A DNA stretch of 64,000 bases from IMG/VR virus record IMGVR_UViG_3300027917_000040, positions 1 through 64,000 of that record, one strand, 5' to 3'. Position numbers and translations under genes: made by a program. The notes beneath the pieces are model-generated. The model was not told where the DNA came from and did not search any database. It saw only the letters and a program-made list of their open reading frames with translations. Each line of letters starts with the position of its first letter. Position 1 is the first letter of the stretch. The DNA comes from a virus. This document shows, piece after piece, positions 47,324 through 56,711 of the stretch.

Positions 47324-48976
47324 ATGGGGAGTGAAGAACATTATCTAGGTAATCCACTTTTAAAAAAAGCAAATACCGCAATTGAATTTACAGCAGAACA
47401 AATAGAAGAAATTGGGAGATGTTATGATGATCCCCTATATTTTGCAGAGCATTATGTCCAGATTGTAACTTTGGACAAGGGATTACAACCCTTTAAAATG
47501 TATCCATTTCAAAAGAAAATGGTAACACGGTTTCATAAAAACCGTTTCAATATATGTAAACTTCCACGACAGTCTGGAAAATCAACAACTGTTTGTGCAT
47601 ACTTATTGCACTATGCCATTTTTAATGATAATGTAAATATTGCTATTCTTGCAAACAAAGCAAATACTGCAAGAGACTTGTTGCAGAGATTGCAAACTGG
47701 TTACGAAAATTTACCAAAATGGTTACAGCAAGGTGTTTTATCTTGGAACAAAGGTTCTTTAGAGTTAGAAAATAAATCTAGAATCTTTGCTGCTTCTACT
47801 TCAGCATCATCTGTCCGAGGAAGTACCTTCAACATTATTTTTCTAGACGAATTTGCTTTCGTTCCAAATAGTGTTGCCGACAATTTCTTTAGTTCGGTAT
47901 ATCCAACAATTACTTCTGGTCAATCATCCAAAGTTATAATTGTTTCAACTCCTTTTGGAATGAATCATTTTTATAAACTTTGGGATGATGCACAAAAGAA
48001 AAGAAACAGTTATGTTCCAACAGAAGTCCACTGGATGGATGTTCCTGGAAGAGATGAGAAATTTAAAGAGACTACCATTGCAAACACTTCAGAATCTCAG
48101 TGGAGACAAGAGTTTGAATGTCAGTTCCTCGGTTCTACGGACACATTAATATCGGGTGCAAAATTAAACACTCTTACATTCGATACACCATTGCAGTCTC
48201 ATAATGGTTTAGATGTTTATGAGTTTCCTCAAAAAGATCACAATTACGTATTAACAGTTGATGTTGCGAGGGGAGTTGAAAAAGATTATTCTGCATTTAC
48301 AGTTATAGATGTATCTCAATTTCCTCACAAGTTAGTAGCGAAGTATAGAAGCAATCAAATAAGACCCATAGTTTTTCCACAAACTATAAGAGAAATAGCA
48401 AAAAGTTATAATAAAGCATATGTATTATGCGAAGTTAACGACGTAGGTGATCAAGTTGCTGCTGGTCTTTTTTACGATCTTGAGTATGAGAATGTTCTTA
48501 TGTCATCTATGAGAGGACGAGCAGGACAAGTTCTTGGACAAGGATTTTCTGGAAAGAAAGTGCAACTTGGCGTAAAGATGTCCAAGGCGACTAAAAAAGT
48601 AGGATGTCTTAACTTAAAGGCGTTAATAGAAGAAGATAAATTGTTAATTTCAGATTTTGACACTATTGCCGAGTTGACTACTTTTATTCAAAAACATGGG
48701 TCATTTGAAGCAGAAGAAGGAAGAAACGATGATCTTGTAATGTGTTTAGTCATCTACTCTTGGTTGATTCAACAGGACTATTTTAGGGAACTTACTGATC
48801 AGGATATCAGAAAAAGATTATATGAAGAGCAAAAAAATCAAATAGAACAAGACATGGCACCGTTTGGATTTGTTACTGATGGCATCTCCGATGAAGGATC
48901 TTTTGTAGATGATAGTGGGGATAGATGGCACACTGATGAATATGGTGATATGTCTTATATGTGGGATTATATGTAG
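47324..48976 (+). CDS. gp17: Terminase large subunit gp17
   Basis: 550 aa (T4 610). The ATPase has Walker A LPRQSGKSTT (about residues 80-89) and Walker B IIFLDEFAF (about 171-180), with a following STPFGMNHFYKLW coupling motif. The nuclease has TVDVARGVEKDYSAF (first metal Asp, about 312), CEVNDVGDQ (about 369) and NDDLVM (about 468), giving the acidic residues of an RNase H fold. It drives DNA into the head and cuts the concatemer. The small subunit gp16 lies just upstream, with two small genes between. Confidence 0.96.
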   Translation: MGSEEHYLGNPLLKKANTAIEFTAEQIEEIGRCYDDPLYFAEHYVQIVTLDKGLQPFKMYPFQKKMVTRFHKNRFNICKLPRQSGKSTTVCAYLLHYAIFNDNVNIAILANKANTARDLLQRLQTGYENLPKWLQQGVLSWNKGSLELENKSRIFAASTSASSVRGSTFNIIFLDEFAFVPNSVADNFFSSVYPTITSGQSSKVIIVSTPFGMNHFYKLWDDAQKKRNSYVPTEVHWMDVPGRDEKFKETTIANTSESQWRQEFECQFLGSTDTLISGAKLNTLTFDTPLQSHNGLDVYEFPQKDHNYVLTVDVARGVEKDYSAFTVIDVSQFPHKLVAKYRSNQIRPIVFPQTIREIAKSYNKAYVLCEVNDVGDQVAAGLFYDLEYENVLMSSMRGRAGQVLGQGFSGKKVQLGVKMSKATKKVGCLNLKALIEEDKLLISDFDTIAELTTFIQKHGSFEAEEGRNDDLVMCLVIYSWLIQQDYFRELTDQDIRKRLYEEQKNQIEQDMAPFGFVTDGISDEGSFVDDSGDRWHTDEYGDMSYMWDYM

Positions 48977-48996
48977 TCTCTGAAAATACTCATTTT

Positions 48997-49004
48997 AATA
49001 AATA
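48997..49004 (+). promoter_or_regulatory. Late promoter before gp18
   Basis: AATAAATA, 32 bases before ATG 49037; the leader has ribosome site AGGAG (49027-49031). Confidence 0.6.
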
Positions 49005-49036
49005 TTTTTAGATAAACTGAGTCTTAGGAGAAAAAA

Positions 49037-51748
49037 ATGGCGACTCCTCAATTGTCTCCTGGTGTATTAATCAGGGAAGTTGATTTAACTGTAGGAAGAA
49101 TTGATAATGTTGTTGATAACATTGGTGCAATCGCAGGTCCTTTTGTAAAAGGTCCTGTTGAAGATCCCATCACTATTGAAACAGAAGATGAATTACTTAA
49201 AGTTTTTGGTCAACCAGTAAGTTCTGATGGACAGTATGAGTACTGGATGACAGCATCATCATTTCTTTCTTATGGCGGCATTCTTAAAGTCGTAAGAACA
49301 GATTCTGATGTAATCACTAACTCTAGCACAAGAACACAATTTGTCGGAGAAGTTGCTGCAATTGGAGCAGACGACGATATTCTTGTAGGTGCTGCACTTA
49401 CTATAACATCCGGTCAAGACGACAGTGCTAGAACTGTTTCAGACACAACTCTGATTCTTGGCGAAATTGGTGCTGGTAACACAACTGGTTATGGATACAC
49501 ATATTCTGGTTCTGGAAACGGTCTGATCATTTCAGTTGGTCTTGGAACATCTGGTTCTGTAGAATCACTTGGAATTATTAATCCCGGTGAAGGATACTCC
49601 GCTGGTGATCAACTTAACATCAATGATATCATCCTCGGAAATCCAGCTGGTGATAATCCAGTAGTTATTACTGTTAATGCTGGTGCAGTAACTACCGAAG
49701 CACTTGAAAACGTTGTTGCTGATCCTGATCTGAAGATCAAGAATGATAATGATTATGCTGGACAAGAAGAAGAAGTATCAACAGCATATCTCTGGGCAGG
49801 TAAAAATCCCGGATCATGGTCAAACGGACTTGTAGTTGCGGTAATCGACGACCTTGCTGATCAAATTCTCGATCTTACTGGGTCATTTACTGCTGGCACT
49901 ATCAACGACATCGAAGTTGGTTGTGGCGTTACTGTTACTCTCGACCAAGTAAGAAGACCAGTAAGAAGAACTGGAAGAAATGATTCGGGTGGTGGATTCT
50001 TCACTGAAGATGGATTCCTGAAAGGAATTGTAACTGGAGTTAACACCGAAACACAAGAAGTATCTGTAAGAGTTGTTTCTAAGGTTGCTCTCGACGGAAC
50101 AGAAACTCCTGTTGAATATAAGAACAGATCTAGACACTCTTCGTTCAAACCAAATACCGAAATCGTATTCGTCGATGATGCTGGTGTTGGTCTTGCAACT
50201 TGTCAAATTCTTCAAGGAAACAAGGTTAAAGATTGGTATAACGAACAGGTTATTTCTCTTGAGACCGGAAGCATTCTCTGGAAATCTATTGCACAAAAAC
50301 CATCCACTAATCAGTGGGTAGCAGAAAGAAAAGGAAGAAATGATGGTCTGCATGTTGCAGTATTTGATGAACTTGGAAATGTAACAGGAATCAAAGGAAA
50401 TCTTCTTGAGAAGTTCACTGGTCTTTCTAAGGCAAAAGATGCAATCTCTGCAGTCAATCCTCCACAAAGACTTTTCTGGAAAGATTATATTGCACAGTAT
50501 TCAAAGTATGTTTTTGCTGGAGATAATCCATCTGATATTTCCAACCAAGAAGACACATATGCTTCTGGATTTGATCTCGATACAGTAGTCGCAGGTTTTG
50601 GTAATCTTACTCCTCTGTCTCAGGCAGCAGGTCTTTGGAATCAAAGTGGTAAAGAAGTAGTTTTTGCAGTTCAAGGCGCAAAACTTTATAGACTTTCCGG
50701 TGGTAAAGACTATACCCCAGTTCTTTCAACAACAACTGCTGGTGCTTCTTCTACTATTGTTTCTTCAATTGTTGAAACACAAAACGCGAATACAGTAACA
50801 ATTACTGAAACAACTACAATTGGATCCTTCAAGGCAACTCTTGGAGAACTTCTAAATGCATACGATTACTTCGCAGATGAAGATGAAATTGCAATCGATT
50901 ACCTGCTGATGGGACCAGGACTTGAGGACAAAGAAGAATCTCAAGCAAAAGCTCAAAACTTAATTGCAATTGCTAATGAAAGAAAGGATTGCATCGCATG
51001 TATCTCCCCACATAGAGGAGATGTTGTATCCGATGGATTCTCATTCAAGAGCACTGATGATATAACTGATGACGTGGTTGAGTTCTTCTCAACACTGGCA
51101 TCTTCATCTTATGCAATCTTTGATAGTGGTTATAAGTATACTTACGATAGATTTAATGATACCTTCAGATACGTTCCATGTAATGGAGATATCGCCGGTC
51201 TTTGCGTAAGAACTTCAATCGAAAGATATCCTTGGTTCTCCCCTGCTGGACAGCAAAGAGGTATCATCAACAATGCAGTTAAACTTGCATACAATCCAAA
51301 TAAAGCACAAAGAGATCGTCTCTATGTTGCAAGAGTAAACCCAGTTATTACTCAGCAAGGTCTTGGAACACTTCTCTTCGGAGATAAGACCGCTCTCGGA
51401 TATGCTTCTGCGTTTGACAGAATCAATGTTCGTAGATTGTTCCTCTATGTTGAACAAGCACTCAAGTCTCTTGCAGATGCTCAACTGTTTGAACTGAATG
51501 ATGAAATTACAAGAGCAAACTTTGTTTCTGTCGTGGAACCATTCCTCGCAGATATCCAAACGAAGAGAGGTCTTTATGGTTACTTAGTTGTTTGTGACGA
51601 GTCGAATAATACACCAGATATTATCGACAATAATGAGTTCAGAGCAGATATTTATCTGCAACCAACCAAGTCTATCAACTACGTAACATTAACGTTTGTT
51701 GCCACTAGAACTGGAATTAGCTTCGGTGAAATTGCTGGCACCGTCTGA
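49037..51748 (+). CDS. gp18: Tail sheath protein gp18, enlarged
   Basis: 903 aa, against 659 in T4. The N-terminus TPQLSPGVLIREVDLTVGRI is diagnostic of contractile sheath proteins. A segment at about residues 150-225 (GIINPGEGYSAGDQLNINDI) is of the GxGY beta-repeat type found in neck and baseplate proteins here, and probably decorates the outside of the sheath. The conserved C-terminal core includes RRLFLYVEQALKSLADAQLF and ends YVTLTFVATRTGISFGEIAG. Codons lean towards C-ending forms compared with the fibre genes, as expected for an abundant protein. Confidence 0.95.
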   Translation: MATPQLSPGVLIREVDLTVGRIDNVVDNIGAIAGPFVKGPVEDPITIETEDELLKVFGQPVSSDGQYEYWMTASSFLSYGGILKVVRTDSDVITNSSTRTQFVGEVAAIGADDDILVGAALTITSGQDDSARTVSDTTLILGEIGAGNTTGYGYTYSGSGNGLIISVGLGTSGSVESLGIINPGEGYSAGDQLNINDIILGNPAGDNPVVITVNAGAVTTEALENVVADPDLKIKNDNDYAGQEEEVSTAYLWAGKNPGSWSNGLVVAVIDDLADQILDLTGSFTAGTINDIEVGCGVTVTLDQVRRPVRRTGRNDSGGGFFTEDGFLKGIVTGVNTETQEVSVRVVSKVALDGTETPVEYKNRSRHSSFKPNTEIVFVDDAGVGLATCQILQGNKVKDWYNEQVISLETGSILWKSIAQKPSTNQWVAERKGRNDGLHVAVFDELGNVTGIKGNLLEKFTGLSKAKDAISAVNPPQRLFWKDYIAQYSKYVFAGDNPSDISNQEDTYASGFDLDTVVAGFGNLTPLSQAAGLWNQSGKEVVFAVQGAKLYRLSGGKDYTPVLSTTTAGASSTIVSSIVETQNANTVTITETTTIGSFKATLGELLNAYDYFADEDEIAIDYLLMGPGLEDKEESQAKAQNLIAIANERKDCIACISPHRGDVVSDGFSFKSTDDITDDVVEFFSTLASSSYAIFDSGYKYTYDRFNDTFRYVPCNGDIAGLCVRTSIERYPWFSPAGQQRGIINNAVKLAYNPNKAQRDRLYVARVNPVITQQGLGTLLFGDKTALGYASAFDRINVRRLFLYVEQALKSLADAQLFELNDEITRANFVSVVEPFLADIQTKRGLYGYLVVCDESNNTPDIIDNNEFRADIYLQPTKSINYVTLTFVATRTGISFGEIAGTV

Positions 51749-51793
51749 TTATTTTAAAAATATTAACTAATTTCAATTTCGGAGAAAAAGAAA

Positions 51794-52510
51794 ATGGCAT
51801 TCAATAGTTTCGCGGACAAAAACGTAAGTCCATTAAAGAACCTAACCCAGTTCAAAAATCGCCTCCGTGGTGGAGGTGCAAGACCTAATCTCTTTGAGGT
51901 TAGAATTGATAGCTTCCCCGCTCCAATTACTGAATATTGGAATGCTGCAGATAGAGAAGACTTTCAGTTCATGTGTAAGTCTGCTGCACTGCCAGCATCT
52001 AACATCGCAGCAGTTGATGTTCCCTTCAGAGGTCGTATTTTAAAGGTTGCTGGCGACAGAACCTTTGATACTTGGACAGTTACCGTCATTAATGATGAAG
52101 ACTTTAACCTCAGACACGCATTTGAGCAGTGGATGAACCACATGGCAAAACTTGATAATGCTTCTGGTGCTGTTAATCCTCAGTCTTATATGACTGATGC
52201 GATTGTAAGACAACTCGGAAGAGCGAATAAGAGAAATGGTATCAACGTAATGGCTGATGGTGAAGATAGGAATCAATCTGGACCACCAAACACTGGTTCT
52301 TATACACCACCAGTTCTGAGAGCATATAAGATGCATGACATCTTCCCAACTAATGTTTCTCAAATTGATCTTTCTTATGATACTGGTGATACCATTGAAG
52401 AGTTTACCGTAGAGTTCCAAATCAACTGGTTTGAGATTGAAGATGATAAGGCATTTAACGGTGCTGAAGGTTCAGTCGGAACTAACGGTGATAACGGTAG
52501 AGTCACCTAA
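51794..52510 (+). CDS. gp19: Tail tube protein gp19
   Basis: 238 aa (T4 163). ARPNLFEVRIDSF and AGDRTFDTWTVTVINDEDF match the T4 protein (ARPNLFQVEI, AGDRTFDDWTVTVMNDE) closely. Extra residues fall in the middle loop and at the C-terminus. It forms the hexameric inner tube through which DNA passes. The leader has GGAGAAAAAGAAA before ATG; no late promoter is obvious in the 45-base gap, so it is probably co-transcribed with gp18. Codon use suggests high expression. Confidence 0.96.
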   Translation: MAFNSFADKNVSPLKNLTQFKNRLRGGGARPNLFEVRIDSFPAPITEYWNAADREDFQFMCKSAALPASNIAAVDVPFRGRILKVAGDRTFDTWTVTVINDEDFNLRHAFEQWMNHMAKLDNASGAVNPQSYMTDAIVRQLGRANKRNGINVMADGEDRNQSGPPNTGSYTPPVLRAYKMHDIFPTNVSQIDLSYDTGDTIEEFTVEFQINWFEIEDDKAFNGAEGSVGTNGDNGRVT

Positions 52511-52521
52511 TAGAGTTGTCT

Positions 52522-52528
52522 AAATAGT
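52522..52528 (+). promoter_or_regulatory. Late promoter before gp20
   Basis: CTAAATA, 24 bases before ATG 52553. Confidence 0.65.
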
Positions 52529-52552
52529 AGGAAACACCACGTAATTTTAATA

Positions 52553-54253
52553 ATGGCAAAGTTGTTCGGGTTTTCTATTGAAGACGACGATAAGTTACCA
52601 AAATCTGCGTTATCCCCCGTCCCCGTTAATAACGAGGATGGGGTTGACCACTATTTAACTAGTGGTTTTTTTGGTTCTTATGTTGATATTGAAGGTGTAT
52701 ATAGAAATGAGTTTGAGTTAATAAAGAGATATAGAGAGATGGCACTGCATCCAGAAGTGGACAGTGCCATTGAAGATATTGTGAATGAGGCAATAGTATC
52801 AGATACAAATGATAGTCCTGTTCAAGTAGAACTTTCTAATCTTAATGCTAGTGATGGTATTAAGAAAAAAATAAGAGAAGAGTTTAAACATATTTTAAAT
52901 TTATTGGATTTTGATAAGAAGTGCCATGAAATTTACAGAAATTGGTATATTGATGGACGTATTTTTTATCATAAAGTAATCGATTTAAAAAATCCCGAAG
53001 AGGGTATTTTGGAGTTAAGATATATTGACTCCATGAAAATGCGTTATGTGAGACAAGAGAAGCAGAACAAAGCAAAGAACGGTGTTTCTCCAATCATGAT
53101 GAATTCTGGACAACAACAAGATCCTATGGATTTTAAGTTTCCGGAGATAGAAGAATATTTTATTTACACTCCTAAAACTACATATCCAGTTGGAAAGGGA
53201 AATCCAGCAACTTCTGGAGGTGCAAAAGGTGGTGGAGTTAAGATTGCAAGAGATGCTATTGCATATTGTACATCTGGATTGGTAGACAGAAATAAAGGAA
53301 CTACACTTTCTTATCTCAATAAAGCAATTAAATCACTCAATCAACTCCGTATGATTGAGGATTCTCTTGTAATTTACAGACTTTCAAGGGCACCAGAACG
53401 TAGAATTTTTTATATTGATGTTGGCAATCTGCCAAAAATGAAGGCAGAACAATATCTTCGTGATGTCATGATGCGTTATCGTAACAAGTTGGTTTACGAT
53501 TCAAACACTGGTGAAATCCGTGATGATAAAAAGTTTATGGCAATGCTTGAAGATTATTGGTTGCCACGTAGAGAAGGTGGTAGAGGAACAGAAATCTCCA
53601 CTCTTCCCGGTGGTCAAAATCTTGGTGAAATCACAGATATTAACTATTTTCAAAAGAAACTTTATCGTTCACTGAATGTTCCACCATCAAGAATGGATGG
53701 TGAAGGTGGATTTAACTTAGGACGTTCCTCTGAAATCTTAAGAGACGAACTGAAATTTACCAAGTTTGTTGGGCGTTTAAGAAAGAGATTCTCCAATCTT
53801 TTCAATGATCTTCTAAGAACTCAACTACTTCTAAAGAACATTATTACTCCGGAAGATTGGGAAGTAATGTCTGAGCACATTCAATATGATTTCTTATATG
53901 ACAATCACTTCTCAGAACTTAAAGATGCTGAGTTGATGACTGAAAGACTGAATCTTGCAGCAACAGCAGAACCTTATATTGGTAAGTATTTCTCTTCGGA
54001 GTATGTAAGAACTCAAATTCTTAGGCAAACTGATGGTGAGATTATCGAAGAAGATAAGAAAATTAAAAAAGAAATTGCTAAAGGAATTATCCCAGATCCC
54101 AATGCACCCGTAGATCCAGAAACTGGACTCCCAATGGAACCATCTGTTGCTCCTGGAGCAGATAACATGAATGGAGCATCTGGAAAAGTTCCTCTTGATG
54201 GGAAGGTTCCAGAAGTTGATGGGAAAATTGCAGAACCCCCAACTGCTAAATAA
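52553..54253 (+). CDS. gp20: Portal vertex protein gp20
   Basis: 566 aa (T4 524). Blocks such as LIKRYREMALHPEVDSAIED, then DGRIFYHKVIDLKNP, and RIFYIDVGNLPKMKAEQYL are typical of the T4-like portal. LPRREGGRGTEISTLPGG is the usual region targeted by cyanophage g20 surveys. The dodecameric portal forms the head vertex for packaging and tail attachment. The C-terminal 50 residues are Pro/Gly-rich and probably disordered. Confidence 0.96.
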   Translation: MAKLFGFSIEDDDKLPKSALSPVPVNNEDGVDHYLTSGFFGSYVDIEGVYRNEFELIKRYREMALHPEVDSAIEDIVNEAIVSDTNDSPVQVELSNLNASDGIKKKIREEFKHILNLLDFDKKCHEIYRNWYIDGRIFYHKVIDLKNPEEGILELRYIDSMKMRYVRQEKQNKAKNGVSPIMMNSGQQQDPMDFKFPEIEEYFIYTPKTTYPVGKGNPATSGGAKGGGVKIARDAIAYCTSGLVDRNKGTTLSYLNKAIKSLNQLRMIEDSLVIYRLSRAPERRIFYIDVGNLPKMKAEQYLRDVMMRYRNKLVYDSNTGEIRDDKKFMAMLEDYWLPRREGGRGTEISTLPGGQNLGEITDINYFQKKLYRSLNVPPSRMDGEGGFNLGRSSEILRDELKFTKFVGRLRKRFSNLFNDLLRTQLLLKNIITPEDWEVMSEHIQYDFLYDNHFSELKDAELMTERLNLAATAEPYIGKYFSSEYVRTQILRQTDGEIIEEDKKIKKEIAKGIIPDPNAPVDPETGLPMEPSVAPGADNMNGASGKVPLDGKVPEVDGKIAEPPTAK

Positions 54254-54273
54254 CAAAAAAACATGTAAAAACT

Positions 54274-54441
54274 ATGGATAACATTATCGATTTAATTACT
54301 CAAGATGAGTCACCTTCCGAAATCAGTGACGCAATCAAAGATACTCTTTTCTCAAAGGCAGCAGAAAAGATTGATATGATAAGACCAGAGATTGCGTCTG
54401 TACTCTTTAATGGTGTTCAAGAAACATCAGAAGAAGAATAA
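54274..54441 (+). CDS. gp67: Prohead core protein gp67
   Basis: 55 aa, found between portal and protease as in T4. DNIIDLITQDESPSEISDAI, then FSKAAEKIDMIRPEIASVLF and an acidic tail, follow the pattern of T4 gp67 (MENLIEAI, two helices, acidic end). It is a scaffold-core component that the gp21 protease degrades during head maturation. No strong ribosome site is seen. The stop lies directly before two late promoters. Confidence 0.8.
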   Translation: MDNIIDLITQDESPSEISDAIKDTLFSKAAEKIDMIRPEIASVLFNGVQETSEEE

Positions 54442-54443
54442 TT

Positions 54444-54467
54444 TATAAATACACTGCTTCATAAATA
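54444..54467 (+). promoter_or_regulatory. Pair of late promoters before the gene at 54492
   Basis: TATAAATA (54444-54451), a perfect T4 late consensus, and CATAAATA (54460-54467), 16 bases apart. Confidence 0.65.
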
Positions 54468-54491
54468 ATATTATAAATTAGTAAAATAGTC

Positions 54492-54752
54492 ATGATCATC
54501 AAACCTAAAGGTGTTGCTGTAAATATTGTTGGTATTGCCTCAACTGTTGCCGATCTTGGTGGGGTTGGAGCAACTTTAGTGTCTGTTGTAAATACACAAT
54601 CTGCTCCTGCTTTAGTATCTTTAAATCCCGATGGAACTAATGTTTATCTTGCGGCTGGAGAAAGAGCACTAATTCAAAAATTAGCAACAACTACGCTTAC
54701 AGCTGGATCTGGTGATCCTGTTTATGCAACTAACGTAGGATTTACAAACTAA
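54492..54752 (+). CDS. Hypothetical protein, 86 aa, in the head cluster
   Basis: ATG 54492. A low-charge, beta-rich peptide: VAVNIVGIASTVADLGGVGA, then LVSLNPDGTNVYLAAGERAL and a Thr/Ala-rich end. It has no resemblance to T4 gp68, which occupies this place in T4. Its own pair of late promoters implies strong late expression, as for a virion protein. A small head decoration protein is one possibility, inferred only from place, promoter strength and beta-rich content. gp21 begins four bases after its stop. Confidence 0.7.
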   Translation: MIIKPKGVAVNIVGIASTVADLGGVGATLVSVVNTQSAPALVSLNPDGTNVYLAAGERALIQKLATTTLTAGSGDPVYATNVGFTN

Positions 54753-54756
54753 TCTC

Positions 54757-55401
54757 ATGAAACTAATCAAAGAAGAAATCGAATCAGTAAATTTTATTAC
54801 TGAGGAAAAAAACGGAAAGAAGTCACTTCATATTGAAGGAACTTTCCTCCAAGGAAACATTAAGAATCGTAATGGTCGTATGTATCCTATGGAGACTCTT
54901 CAGAGAGAAGTCAAGAGATACAATTCGGAATATGTTGAAAAAGGACGTGCTCTTGGTGAACTTGGTCACCCAGACGGTCCAACTGTAAATCTTGACAGAG
55001 TTTCTCACATGATCACCTCTTTAAAGGAGGATGGAACAAACTTTGTTGGTAAGGCAAAAATCCTTGACACACCAATGGGTAAAATTGCATCCTCACTGAT
55101 CGGTGAAGGTGTAAAACTTGGAGTTTCTTCAAGAGGAGTTGGTTCTCTTGTTGAAAAAAATGGGGTTAAAGTTGTCAATGATGACTTCATGTTGGCAACT
55201 GCTGCCGACATTGTTGCCGATCCATCTGCACCTGATGCCTTTGTAAATGGCATCATGGAAGGTGTTGAGTGGGTCTGGAATAATGGCGTTTCTGAGCAAA
55301 AAGTAGAAAGTCTTCAAAAAAAGATTGATAAATATGCCAGAGAACGTGCTTTAAACGAGCAGGCACTTAGTCTTTTCAATGAGTTTCTTAACTCGTTGTA
55401 A
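54757..55401 (+). CDS. gp21: Prohead core protease gp21
   Basis: 214 aa, almost the same as T4 (212). GELGHPDGP (about residues 67-75) carries the likely catalytic His, and GVSSRGVG (about 122-129) the Ser, in the herpesvirus-like serine protease fold (family S77). NRNGRMYPMETL near residue 37 is another conserved block. It is made inside the prohead, activates itself and trims gp23, gp22 and gp67. It lies between scaffold genes, as in all T4-like phages. Confidence 0.95.
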   Translation: MKLIKEEIESVNFITEEKNGKKSLHIEGTFLQGNIKNRNGRMYPMETLQREVKRYNSEYVEKGRALGELGHPDGPTVNLDRVSHMITSLKEDGTNFVGKAKILDTPMGKIASSLIGEGVKLGVSSRGVGSLVEKNGVKVVNDDFMLATAADIVADPSAPDAFVNGIMEGVEWVWNNGVSEQKVESLQKKIDKYARERALNEQALSLFNEFLNSL

Positions 55402-55411
55402 TTAATTAATT

Positions 55412-55419
55412 TATAAATA
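55412..55419 (+). promoter_or_regulatory. Late promoter before gp22
   Basis: TATAAATA, perfect T4 late consensus, 39 bases before ATG 55458; the leader has ribosome site GGAGAG (55447-55452). Confidence 0.7.
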
Positions 55420-55457
55420 AATATAGTTTAACTTATAAGAGTTTACGGAGAGTCCAA

Positions 55458-56666
55458 ATGTCCCGTGGTAAAAATTTACAGGAAATGGAAGCAGGCACTA
55501 CACAATCCAAAACTGCTGTCAATGCTGGAGCAAAAGGTGCAGATCCAATGCAGAAACTGACTACAGGTATTCCTGATGGTCAATCAACAAGTTGGCAAGA
55601 TCTTGGTGGTCCTACACCAGATAATTATAAGCCCGATGATTCTTCTGCGGAACTGAAGGATGCTTCAGGTCCACTTAAGCAAGTTAAAGATGTAGTTACA
55701 AAGGGTTCAAAAGCAGCAGAAGGAATGCAAAAAGCTCCTGCTTACTCTACTACTGGTGGAACATCAGTTTCCCGTGGTGGTGGAGATGCCATGCAGAAAA
55801 TGGCAAACCCTGTTAAGGAAGAAGAAGAATTGGAAGATGAAGTAATTGCAGAGGATGAAGTCGAAGAGACCACCGATGTAGTTGCGGAAGAAGAGACAGT
55901 AGAAGAAGAAGAAGTAACTGAAGAAGTTACTGAAGAAGAAGAGTTTGACATCGAAGAAGATGTTCATGCACTTCTTGATGGTGAAGAACTCTCCGAGGAC
56001 TTCCAAGAGAAAGCACGTACAATTTTTGAGGCAGCACTTCGTTCTAAAGTAACTGAAGTCCGCGAATCTCTCGCAGCAGCATACGATGAAAGACTCGTAG
56101 AAGAAGTTGCTGAGATCAAGTCTGTTCTTGAAGAGCGTGTTGACGCATATCTTGAGTATGTTGCTCAAGAATGGTTAGAAGAAAATGCACTTGCAGTTGA
56201 GCAAGGCATCAGAACAGAAATGACTGAATCCTTCATTCAAGGTATGAAGGGACTTTTTGAAGCACATTATGTAGAAATCCCTGACGAAAAATATGATGTC
56301 CTTGAGAGCATGGTAGAAAAACTTGATGACATGGAGACAAAACTCAACGAGCAGATTGAGAAGAACGTTTCCCTTAACAAGCGTCTCGCAGAGTCGGTTG
56401 CTGATGGAATCTTTGATGATGTTGCTGAGGGACTTGCCCTGAGCCAGAAAGAAAAGCTCGCTTCACTTGCTGAAAGTGTTGAGTTTGAAAGTGAGATACA
56501 ATATCGTGAAAAACTGGAGATGCTGAGGGAATCTTATTTTTCAGCGCAGAAAACTCCAAAAGCAACATCTGAGTCCCTCTCCGAGGGTGTAGATACTACT
56601 CCTGAATCCGTTTCACCTGGAATGGAATCCTATATGAGAGCACTCAATTCAGTTGCAAAAAACTGA
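55458..56666 (+). CDS. gp22: Major prohead scaffold protein gp22
   Basis: 402 aa, longer than T4 gp22 (269). Residues 1-110 are Gly/Ser/Thr-rich and probably disordered. Residues about 115-170 form a very acidic Glu-rich segment. The rest is long helices (AAYDERLVEEVAEIKSVLEE, then MESMVEKLDDMETKLN-like coiled coils) typical of the core protein that shapes the prohead and is later cut to small internal peptides by gp21. Gene order and late promoter support the call. Antisense frames over the Glu-rich part are artefacts. Confidence 0.93.
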   Translation: MSRGKNLQEMEAGTTQSKTAVNAGAKGADPMQKLTTGIPDGQSTSWQDLGGPTPDNYKPDDSSAELKDASGPLKQVKDVVTKGSKAAEGMQKAPAYSTTGGTSVSRGGGDAMQKMANPVKEEEELEDEVIAEDEVEETTDVVAEEETVEEEEVTEEVTEEEEFDIEEDVHALLDGEELSEDFQEKARTIFEAALRSKVTEVRESLAAAYDERLVEEVAEIKSVLEERVDAYLEYVAQEWLEENALAVEQGIRTEMTESFIQGMKGLFEAHYVEIPDEKYDVLESMVEKLDDMETKLNEQIEKNVSLNKRLAESVADGIFDDVAEGLALSQKEKLASLAESVEFESEIQYREKLEMLRESYFSAQKTPKATSESLSEGVDTTPESVSPGMESYMRALNSVAKN

Positions 56667-56711
56667 ATTTAATATTAAAAACAAACGCACTTTAGTAAAA
56701 GGTAAAAAGCA

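Noticed and set aside
55742-56168. Ser-rich and Phe-rich antisense frames over gp22
   Set aside because: They are reverse readings of the Glu-rich GAA/GAG repeat.
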